From positions 1 to 37,447 of the forward strand of contig DCYG01000046.1 in NCBI GenBank assembly GCA_002331025.1: a stretch of DNA of 37,447 bases, given 5' to 3'. A program made the translations under genes and the position numbers. The stretch's first letter is position 1. Each line of letters starts with the position of its first letter. This stretch comes from Firmicutes bacterium UBA2116 (lineage in GTDB: Bacteria > Bacillota > Clostridia > Tissierellales > Sedimentibacteraceae). This document shows, in pieces, positions 1 through 6,779 of this stretch. The notes under the pieces are model-generated. The model was not told the origin of the DNA, ran no database searches, and worked only from the letters and a program-made list of their open reading frames with translations.

Positions 1-745
1 TTTCATCAGCTGTCTTACCAACCATCCAGTTTTCAAATGCTGCCATTTGTTCAAACCATTCTTTTCCTATGGATGATGCGCCTACCATTCCATAATCAGG
101 ACCTAAATCTTTTTTAGATTTAGCTTCCGCTTCTCTGTCTGAAGTTACCTTTAAATCTTTATCAAAGTTAACCTTAGTTTGAGCTACGTCAACTGTTACG
201 CTTGCCACCTTACCGTCAGCATCAAATCCAACTGCCGCAATAGTTACGTCTGCCTGAGCAACTGCTGTAGCATCTGCTGTAGCGCTCTTTGATTTACCTA
301 TTGATATGTTTTGTCCTAAGCCCACTTTAACGATTGGACCAGCTTCTCCTTTTGGAACTTCAACTACAGGAACTTCTTCTTTAGGTATCGGCCAAGGGTT
401 AGCTGCAGGATCTAATGCATTTTTAACTGCATAGATTATAGCTTTACTTGTGATAGTAGCTCCTGCGATAACATCAACGTCCGGTGAATTTGCTTCTACT
501 ATTTTAGCGGGAAGTTCATTGATAGCTTTGTCTCCGATTCCCGGTGTCTCATTAGCACCAACTGGTACAACTTCAATAATTTTGTCTCCCTCTTTTGTAA
601 CTGTTACAGTTACTTCTCCTCCAAATCCTTCACCTGTTCCTGTCAAAGTTACAGTCTCTCCCCCAGGTGTAGTTGCTGTTTGTGCACATCCAAATAATGC
701 TGTTACCATTAGTACAACTAATATTAATGATAATGCTTTTTTCAT
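1..745 (-). CDS. FMN-binding domain lipoprotein (partial, 3' end outside window)
   Basis: This frame opens at ATG 745 after GGAGG and runs off the window edge without a stop, so 248 codons are visible. Residues 1-20 form a lipoprotein signal ending in the lipobox LFGC (Cys20), so the mature protein should be anchored outside the membrane. Residues about 33-112 are an FMN_bind domain (the family seen in RnfG and NqrC). It contains AGAT at 94-97, where Thr97 aligns with the threonine that ApbE-type transferases flavinylate. After a proline-rich linker (about 113-130) comes a second domain (KVGLGQN onward) that I do not recognise. A paralogue of the first domain, with the same residue spacing, lies at 35878-36222. 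A role in extracytoplasmic electron transfer is inferred; no Rnf, Nqr or ApbE gene is visible here. Confidence 0.85.
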   Translation of the reverse strand, partial: MKKALSLILVVLMVTALFGCAQTATTPGGETVTLTGTGEGFGGEVTVTVTKEGDKIIEVVPVGANETPGIGDKAINELPAKIVEANSPDVDVIAGATITSKAIIYAVKNALDPAANPWPIPKEEVPVVEVPKGEAGPIVKVGLGQNISIGKSKSATADATAVAQADVTIAAVGFDADGKVASVTVDVAQTKVNFDKDLKVTSDREAEAKSKKDLGPDYGMVGASSIGKEWFEQMAAFENWMVGKTADE

Positions 746-789
746 GATATCCTCCAAAATTATGTTTATATTGTATTGAAACATAGCTG

Positions 790-818
790 ATTATACCATA
801 TCGTTTTTTCTTTGACAA
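790..818 (-). promoter_or_regulatory. promoter of the FMN-binding lipoprotein
   Basis: On the minus strand a -35 TTGTCA (818-813) and a perfect -10 TATAAT (795-790) are separated by 17 bases, about 45 bases upstream of the ATG at 745. This fits a housekeeping sigma factor promoter. Confidence 0.65.
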
Positions 819-951
819 TATGTTTCTTAAATTTCGCTAAAACTTTTTAAGTTTTCGACATATGTTATATATAATTAAGCGATTGTTTGTTAAGTAATAT
901 CATTGTAAGTATTACAATTCCAAGCAAACCCATTTCAATATCTTATAAGAA

Positions 952-982
952 AACAGCTGTAGGAATTATATCCACAGCTGTT
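952..982 (-). terminator. terminator hairpin after the beta-propeller gene
   Basis: Perfect 9-bp inverted repeat AACAGCTGT / ACAGCTGTT with a 13-base loop, followed on the minus strand by TTTTCTT. It lies 36 bases past the stop of the minus-strand gene at 1018-3225. Confidence 0.6.
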
Positions 983-1017
983 AATTTTTAGTAACATTAG
1001 TAATAATCGTAGGGTAA

Positions 1018-3225
1018 TCATTGTCTAATACTTAACTCACTGACCTTCTTATTGTCTTTTATACTATGAACCTGTATATTATTGTCAGAAAAAGTATATA
1101 GATAATCATTAATGTAAATTATTCTTTTAATCTCATCTCCATAAGAATAGTCCTCATCCATGTGACTGATTTTATTGTTAAAGCTCAGTCCGTCATTTTT
1201 TACATTGTACACATATGCACCGTTAAATTCGGTTTTGTAATTGTCTCCCATGACATTTACAGGAAATGCCATCAATCCCTTTTGTAATGAAAACATAAGC
1301 GCTTTATGGTTATATAATAACTCGGAGTATGTTCCTGCCTTACCGATAACATCCGTATAAACTTCCTTGGGTGCATTTGGTTTTGTTACATCAAACAAGG
1401 TCAGTTTTAATCCGCCGTTTATCGTACCTCCCCATTGATTTACTTCGGTATCATAACCGAAACCAAGTATGTGATTTTCGTCAACCATGTGCAAATATGT
1501 GCTGTATCCCGGTATTTTAAGTTCTCCCGCAACAGCCGGTTTTATGGGATCAGACGTATCAATTACATACAGCGGATCTACCTGTCTGAATGTTACCATA
1601 TAAATTCTGTCCCCGGCAAATCTTGTGCTGTAAATTCTTTCTCCCTGCGCCAAGCCCTCAAGTCTTCCTGCAATTTGCATATGAGAATTTAATATATATA
1701 CATTGTTTTCAGATGTATTCTGCCACATTTCTCCCGAAGTTGTTGCAATTCTGAAATATCCCTCATACTCATCCATGGAAAACTGATTAATAATATTTCC
1801 CGGTACCCTGCCTTGTGCTTCAACGTCTATATTCCCGTCATGCAACTTAAATTTGTATACCACTGTGCCGGATGTATAAACAGGATTGAAAGCTTCTGTC
1901 TGCTCTGCTGTATAATCGTAAGAATAATCAGCTATTGCTGCATACATGCTGTCCTTTGAAACATAAATTGTATCGGAACCACCTAAATATACATCTACAT
2001 CAGGATGCGTATCAGTTGATAAATCAATTCCGATAGTATACATGTACCTACTGTCTATATAATTTGGGAAATACTTGATTTCATCATATGTAAATTCGTA
2101 TTTTGTATTTGTTAATACATCTGTATAGTAAGCTGTCGGTATATCTGCGTCTTTGCTGTAAATGTCATAGTTGTAATAATTTATATGCTTTGTACTTACT
2201 AAATACAGCTTGTCTTCTACAGTTCTTCCCGACAAATAATTACCGTCAAACAAGTATTCTTTTTCTAATTTTGGTTTTTCTATATTTTCAATATCATAAA
2301 TCAAGACATTTGTTCTGTCATCATACTGCCTTGGAGGCCAAATCATGATTTTCGAATCCATTGTATCGTTCATAATATGGAGCATATTGTTTTGTCCTAT
2401 GATTATGAGCTTTTTATCCACTATAAACATTTCACTTATACTCGTATTTTCAGGTACAGCAACTGTTGAAACAATTTGAGGATTTGCGGGATTTGAATCA
2501 ATTATTTTAAGGCCCGAAAAAGTATTTACATAAATATACTTTCCGTCATTTTTTATAATATCTCCTTCCTGAACTCCTTCAACCTGATTGTTTGTATCTG
2601 AGTTGTCACTTTCATAGTCCGGTGAAGTTGCAGGTGTTTCGGCTTCACTCTTATCCATTGAAACACCGTTGTCTAATACAGCTCTGCCTTCACGCCATAT
2701 ATAATTGTAAAGCTTAGAATTATATTCCAGTAAAGCTATTAAGTTTTCTTTTGAACCTACTGTTAATATTCTATTTTGAGAAATCGGTACATTGTTGTTT
2801 TTAGTAATGTAAATCGAGTTTGTACTGTCATCCCACTCTATTATATGTCCTAAATTTTCTGTTATAAATCTTAACGGAGCAAAAGTTCTCGAATTAATCA
2901 TTTTCGTAGCTACGTCTATGTCCTTTATTTCTCCGTTAACCATAACCTTGTTTTTACCTAAAAGCATTTGTATTTCATTGCTTTTATCCTTTATTACCAC
3001 CTCTGAAATGTTTTTGTTCCAGTCAACCCTTGCGCCAAGCTTTTCAAAAACTCCTCTTAAAGGTATTAAGGTTCTCCCGTCTTCAATTATAGGATTAATA
3101 TCAAAATCAATTTTTTCATTATCTACATATACTGAAATATTCGTATCTGCAAAAACATTAAAATTAAATGCAAATATCAGGATCATCAAAATCGAAAATA
3201 TTTTCAAACAACCTTTTGTTTTCAT
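1018..3225 (-). CDS. secreted copper-amine-oxidase-N domain / beta-propeller protein
   Basis: A 735-residue exported protein. Residues 1-26 form a signal peptide (ending VFADT). Residues about 28-140 match the copper amine oxidase N-terminal-like domain (PF07833 type; motifs DGRTLIPLRGVFEKLGA and INSRTFAPLRFITENLG), a cell-surface module that despite its name does not imply amine oxidase activity. From about 210 to the end the sequence matches the secreted beta-propeller family (PF09826 type; starts EGDIIKNDGKYIYV and contains repeated YLVSTKH- or YMVTFRQVDPLYVIDTSDP-like strands). A Ser/Thr/Asp-rich linker at about 190-208 joins the two. The function is unknown; surface adhesion or envelope scaffolding is an inference. 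It is a single gene with its own terminator. Confidence 0.85.
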   Translation of the reverse strand: MKTKGCLKIFSILMILIFAFNFNVFADTNISVYVDNEKIDFDINPIIEDGRTLIPLRGVFEKLGARVDWNKNISEVVIKDKSNEIQMLLGKNKVMVNGEIKDIDVATKMINSRTFAPLRFITENLGHIIEWDDSTNSIYITKNNNVPISQNRILTVGSKENLIALLEYNSKLYNYIWREGRAVLDNGVSMDKSEAETPATSPDYESDNSDTNNQVEGVQEGDIIKNDGKYIYVNTFSGLKIIDSNPANPQIVSTVAVPENTSISEMFIVDKKLIIIGQNNMLHIMNDTMDSKIMIWPPRQYDDRTNVLIYDIENIEKPKLEKEYLFDGNYLSGRTVEDKLYLVSTKHINYYNYDIYSKDADIPTAYYTDVLTNTKYEFTYDEIKYFPNYIDSRYMYTIGIDLSTDTHPDVDVYLGGSDTIYVSKDSMYAAIADYSYDYTAEQTEAFNPVYTSGTVVYKFKLHDGNIDVEAQGRVPGNIINQFSMDEYEGYFRIATTSGEMWQNTSENNVYILNSHMQIAGRLEGLAQGERIYSTRFAGDRIYMVTFRQVDPLYVIDTSDPIKPAVAGELKIPGYSTYLHMVDENHILGFGYDTEVNQWGGTINGGLKLTLFDVTKPNAPKEVYTDVIGKAGTYSELLYNHKALMFSLQKGLMAFPVNVMGDNYKTEFNGAYVYNVKNDGLSFNNKISHMDEDYSYGDEIKRIIYINDYLYTFSDNNIQVHSIKDNKKVSELSIRQ

Positions 3226-3315
3226 GCTTTTCTCCTTCCTTAATTATATATTTAATTAATATTTAGACGTTTGTTTATATTATTTTGTTCCTTAATAATT
3301 TAAGATACATAAACA

Positions 3316-3364
3316 GATGACCCAAATCTCCGCCTTAGTGTCAGTGGCTTATACTGAAAGCGAA
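3316..3364 (+). repeat. two-hairpin structured repeat, copy 1 (degenerate)
   Basis: Copy 1 of a roughly 50-bp element also found at 30540-30590 and 32401-32450. It begins GATGACCCAAAT and has the second arm GTGTCA. The first hairpin is eroded here: only TGAC/GTCA and a few inner pairs remain. The second hairpin (3346-3362, GGCTT...AAAGC) is retained. An A-run and a terminator-like hairpin follow, as in the other copies. Confidence 0.75.
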
Positions 3365-3396
3365 AAAAAAGGTACTAAAGATAATTCTTTAATACC
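3363..3396 (-). terminator. terminator of the DUF1540 gene
   Basis: On the minus strand a 10-bp stem with one mismatch (arms 3396-3387 and 3380-3371) is followed by eight T residues (3370-3363), 11 bases after the stop of the gene at 3407-3727. The same hairpin is the third stem-loop behind structured repeat copy 1 when read on the plus strand. Confidence 0.75.
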
Positions 3397-3406
3397 CTCA
3401 AATTTT

Positions 3407-3727
3407 TTATCTAAACTCAGGCGGCATAAAAGTGCTGCAGCAGGTTTCCTCGGGATTATCTGCATTCTTACCGTTTACTACTATCCTGTCCGCTTCACAC
3501 ATTTCATCTTCATTATATACGCAATGAGTAGCCCTGCAGCTTATTGACGTATTGCTTTTCGGCTCGCTTAACGAGCTTCTTACACCGGGTTTTTGCTCTA
3601 TAAATGTGTCACAGCATGTAAAACGGCTTTCGTCTGCATGCTCACCGTCAACATCTAATGCCGGTGCCGTACACCCTTCTCTTTTATTAAAGTAGCAATT
3701 TGATACTGTACAAACTATATGTGCCAT
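3407..3727 (-). CDS. tandem DUF1540 cysteine-rich protein
   Basis: A 106-residue protein made of two DUF1540 modules (PF07561 type). Each has a spaced cysteine pattern: C-x4-C-x7-C ... TCCDTF in residues about 6-42, and C-x4-C-x7-C ... TCCSTF in about 64-101. The cysteine arrangement suggests metal or Fe-S binding, but no function is established for the family. There is no signal peptide, so it is likely cytoplasmic. An AGGAG ribosome binding site precedes the ATG. It has its own terminator, so it is probably monocistronic. Confidence 0.85.
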   Translation of the reverse strand: MAHIVCTVSNCYFNKREGCTAPALDVDGEHADESRFTCCDTFIEQKPGVRSSLSEPKSNTSISCRATHCVYNEDEMCEADRIVVNGKNADNPEETCCSTFMPPEFR

Positions 3728-3849
3728 TGTATTCTCCTTTTTATGTTATTTTTCATTAGTTTATCCAGTTAACAAATTTTTATAATACTAATTAATCAAT
3801 TCCTTTGAAGCAACTTGGTATATACTTTTGATTTACACACATCTTATTC

Positions 3850-4911
3850 TCAATCATAGTATGCTATCAATAAGTCTACCATTCTTCCGTAGCTTTTAAC
3901 TCCGTCTTGCTGATTGTTTGCTTTTAAATATGTGTCATTTACTTTATTGGATATTTCCGCCGTCTTGCCTTCAAACCTCTTCCAGTAATCGGATGAATAT
4001 TTAAGGTCATTTTTCACATCCTCGGAATACATGGCATACAATCTTGCAAATTCTCCATAACTTTCTCTGTAAAGTGCGTTCATGCTGTAAGATAAAGCAA
4101 GCATTGTACCACTATAATAAAAATCATCGGAGCCTGAATTAATGCATGCGAGATATGATATGAAATTTGCCTCATCCTCACGCATAAACCCTCTGAGGTG
4201 CACTAATTCATGCAGCATTACAGCAGGCAGCTGGTACGACGGTATACTTACATTGACATTTGCTTCAAACGTATACGGGAAAAACATGCCGGTTATCCCC
4301 ATGTGTGACATGATGTCGGAAAATAGCACCGGCTTGGGAGCGGGGTATCTTCCCTTCAAAACACTGTATCTTTCTGCTACCTCGGCAAAAGAATTCTTAG
4401 CTCTTACAGCAATTTGATAATAATCCTCATCAGAAAGCTCTGACGCTCCTTCGCTTCCTGTATTTAAATTGGCTCTCATTTCATTTGCATCGGCTATTAG
4501 TATTTCACACAAATTTATTAATTCATTTGTGGAGGATTCTTTAATTTCTAATGCGCTGTAATATGTAAACTCATTTCTGTGATAATTTATTCCGCAGAAT
4601 AATACAAATAAAAAGTACATTATACTTATTACAGCAGCCATATTCAAAGTAAAGCTTCTAATATAATTCATATCCTTTTCCAATACTGACTTTATAGCAG
4701 CAAAGAAAAAATATACGGTTAATCCTGCAATTGAGATCAATATAATAAATTCCGTCAATGAAAATTTGACTTTGGATGTAAAAAAAGATATTGCACCTGC
4801 AAATACAGGATATATTTTCAAAGCGTAAAATTCCGCAAAGCCTGGGACATATTTCGCAAATAATGTCAGAGCCAATGAAGCAGGCAGAAGAATTAATAGT
4901 TTTTTCCTCAT
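3850..4911 (-). CDS. DUF3810 family membrane protein with HExxH motif
   Basis: The start is chosen at ATG 4911, five bases after AGGTGA. An in-frame GTG at 4920 lies inside that ribosome binding site, so it is less likely. The protein is about 353 residues. Three hydrophobic segments fill the first 110 residues (LLILLPASLALTLFA, a central one and MAAVISIMYFLFVLF). The large C-terminal part carries HELVH, a zincin-type HExxH motif, followed about 11 residues later by a DEANF segment that could supply the third ligand. This matches the DUF3810 family (PF12725 type). A membrane-bound metalloprotease is an inference; no substrate is known. It is divergent from the 4-hydroxybutyrate dehydrogenase gene. 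Confidence 0.8.
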   Translation of the reverse strand: MRKKLLILLPASLALTLFAKYVPGFAEFYALKIYPVFAGAISFFTSKVKFSLTEFIILISIAGLTVYFFFAAIKSVLEKDMNYIRSFTLNMAAVISIMYFLFVLFCGINYHRNEFTYYSALEIKESSTNELINLCEILIADANEMRANLNTGSEGASELSDEDYYQIAVRAKNSFAEVAERYSVLKGRYPAPKPVLFSDIMSHMGITGMFFPYTFEANVNVSIPSYQLPAVMLHELVHLRGFMREDEANFISYLACINSGSDDFYYSGTMLALSYSMNALYRESYGEFARLYAMYSEDVKNDLKYSSDYWKRFEGKTAEISNKVNDTYLKANNQQDGVKSYGRMVDLLIAYYD

Positions 4912-4954
4912 AATATTCACCTGAATTAATTATAAAATTCTTAATTGTATTTAT

Positions 4955-5019
4955 TATATCATATCTGAGCCGAGTGCAGCGCAAGCGAGCTTGCATTGCC
5001 GAGGCGATGGTATGATATA
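4955..5019. repeat. nested inverted repeat in a divergent intergenic region
   Basis: The outer arms TATATCATA (4955-4963) and TATGATATA (5011-5019) enclose a GC-rich core with the perfect inner hairpin GCAAGC-GA-GCTTGC (4981-4994). The core is much richer in GC than the flanking DNA, which suggests an inserted REP- or MITE-like element. It lies in the 300-base gap between the divergent genes at 4911 and 5221. I saw no other clear feature in that gap. Confidence 0.55.
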
Positions 5020-5220
5020 TGCATTATATCATAAAATATGAATTTTAGATATATGCACCTTTGTCCAACTATTAGATTTATGGAGTAGTTACAAAAATTT
5101 AACCAAATTACTTGCTTTCTTACACCTGTTATCTTATTATTGTATTAGATTTTTTCTATTGGCATAAGGATTGCATCTACATTCTTATGTAAAAATATAA
5201 TTGTATTTATGGAGGAACGA

Positions 5221-6333
5221 ATGAAAGAATTAGCTCTAAGACCAACTATTTATAAATATATATGTGCAAAGGACTTTGCTAAGGATTTTAATCTTGGTAA
5301 GGACGATTTAGTAATTACCAGTGAAGAAACATACAAGATCTTCTTTGAACCTTTGAACTTGGATTGCAATGTTATATTCAAAAGACGATACGGTACCGGA
5401 GAACCATCAGATGAAATGGTTGAGGCAATTATTAAAGACATTAAAACAGATTTTAAGCGGGTTGTTGCTGTTGGTGGCGGAGGTGTACTTGATATAGCAA
5501 AAATATTAGCTTTAAAAGATGTTTCTCCTGTTGTTGATTTGTTTAACGGAAATTTAAAGATAAAAAAAGACAAAGAACTGATTTTGGTACCCACAACCTG
5601 CGGTACAGGTAGTGAAGTTACTAATATTTCTATTTTGGCGCTAAATAGCTACGGTACCAAAAAAGGACTGGCTTCTGATGAAATGTATGCTGATAGTGCT
5701 GTATTGATTCCTGAACTTTTAAACAATCTCCCTTTTAAGGTATTTGCGACCAGCTCAATTGATGCACTTATTCATGCTATCGAGTCCAGTTTATCACCTA
5801 AGGCATCAGCCATGACTAAGCTGTTTGGATATAAAGCTATTGAAATTATTCTAAAAGGTTACAAAATAATAGCTGCCGAAGGACAAGCAGCTAAAGATTC
5901 TCTACTTGAAGATTTTCTGATAGCGAGTACTTATGCAGGAATTGCCTTTGGAAATGCCGGGTGTGCTGCTGTACACGCTTTAAGCTACCCATTAGGAGCT
6001 GCCCATCACGTGCCGCACGGTGAATCCAACTATGCTATGTTTACCGGGGTTATGAAAAATTACATGGAAATCCGAACAGACGGAGAAATTGCTGTCCTAA
6101 ATCAATTTATTTCAGATATATTAGGCTGCAATATTGATAATGTGTATGAGGCATTGGAGCAATTACTTAATCACATTATTCCTAAAAAAAAGCTCCGCGA
6201 ATATGGTATGACGGAAACACAAATTATGGAATTCACAGAGTCGGTACTTATAAATCAGGGACGTCTGTTAGCCAATAATTTTGTGGCGTTTGATAAAAAC
6301 CGAATCTACAAGATATATCGGGAACTATATTAA
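5221..6333 (+). CDS. 4hbD: 4-hydroxybutyrate dehydrogenase (iron-dependent alcohol dehydrogenase family)
   Basis: A 370-residue NAD-dependent type III alcohol dehydrogenase that interconverts succinate semialdehyde and 4-hydroxybutyrate. An ATG at 5209 overlaps the GGAGG at 5211-5215, so the start is placed at 5221, five bases after it. The nucleotide-binding GGGGVLDIAK lies near residue 85 and PTTCGTGSEVTN near 125. Metal ligands are visible in SSIDALIHAIE and in GCAAVHALSYPLGAAHHVPHGESN. Length and sequence agree closely with the Clostridium kluyveri enzyme as I remember it. Partner genes of that pathway (4-hydroxybutyrate CoA-transferase, 4-hydroxybutyryl-CoA dehydratase, succinate semialdehyde dehydrogenase) are absent here, so the gene stands alone, and a different semialdehyde substrate is possible. 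Confidence 0.85.
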   Translation: MKELALRPTIYKYICAKDFAKDFNLGKDDLVITSEETYKIFFEPLNLDCNVIFKRRYGTGEPSDEMVEAIIKDIKTDFKRVVAVGGGGVLDIAKILALKDVSPVVDLFNGNLKIKKDKELILVPTTCGTGSEVTNISILALNSYGTKKGLASDEMYADSAVLIPELLNNLPFKVFATSSIDALIHAIESSLSPKASAMTKLFGYKAIEIILKGYKIIAAEGQAAKDSLLEDFLIASTYAGIAFGNAGCAAVHALSYPLGAAHHVPHGESNYAMFTGVMKNYMEIRTDGEIAVLNQFISDILGCNIDNVYEALEQLLNHIIPKKKLREYGMTETQIMEFTESVLINQGRLLANNFVAFDKNRIYKIYRELY

Positions 6334-6410
6334 AACGTAAGAAGCTACATAATAAAAAGATATATAAATAATCTATTCTAAAGAGAATTGCTTAGAATTA
6401 AAATTGCATC

Positions 6411-6439
6411 TTGCACATATCGGTGTGATATGTTATCAT
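6411..6439 (+). promoter_or_regulatory. promoter of the valS T-box leader
   Basis: TTGCAC (6411-6416) and TATCAT (6434-6439) with a 17-base spacer lie just upstream of the first T-box helix. The rest of 6334-6464 holds no gene. Confidence 0.5.
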
Positions 6440-6464
6440 ATTTAAAATTAAATACAATAAAGGC

Positions 6465-6745
6465 ATTGACGAGGAGGAGTACATTCTTTCTGATTTTAAA
6501 GAGAGGGAGCGGCCGGTGTAAGCTCTCATAAAGAAAGCATGGAAGGTAGCCTCTGAGCTGTGAACCGAACGAATAAATTCAAGTAGGCTTCAACGGAGTT
6601 TCCACCGTCATAAGGAAAGCGGTATCGGATGGTAAAATGACTATCCCGCACCGTCAGAGCGCAGAGAATTATTCTCTGAATTTGGGTGGTACCACGGACA
6701 ATAAATGTTCGTCCCAGGCAGTATACTGCTTGGGATTTTTTTATT
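6465..6745 (+). promoter_or_regulatory. T-box riboswitch, valine (GUA) specifier
   Basis: A tRNA-sensing leader in front of valS. Stem I begins near GACGAGG. GAGG (6474-6477) pairs with CCTC (6550-6553), and the specifier loop on the 3' side reads GGAAGGTAG, which places the codon GTA (Val) at 6546-6548 followed by a purine. The distal stem I contains AGAGAGGGAG and GGTGTAAGCTCTC. The T-box core TGGGTGGTACCACGG lies at 6683-6697. The terminator is CCCA-G-GCAGTATACTGC-T-TGGG (6713-6734) with a run of seven T. By the known mechanism, uncharged tRNA-Val stabilises the antiterminator and switches on the synthetase. Reading GGT (Gly) at 6545-6547 is possible, but fits neither the downstream enzyme nor the spacing seen in the ilv T-box of this window. 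Confidence 0.92.
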
Positions 6746-6779
6746 GTATTTAGTTAATCTACAATTCGGAGGATTCTCT

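Noticed and set aside
450..779. Plus-strand open frame opposite the FMN-binding gene (a similar one at 35921-36253)
   Set aside because: Both are antisense shadows of FMN_bind genes, with Ser/Thr/Pro-rich low-complexity peptides and no ribosome binding sites.
902..918. Short palindrome ATTGTAA-gta-TTACAAT
   Set aside because: AT-rich and single; could be a regulator site, but nothing else supports it.
6705..6779. Longer N-terminus for ValRS
   Set aside because: The extra codons cover the T-box terminator; GGAGG directly precedes ATG 6780, where the family alignment begins.
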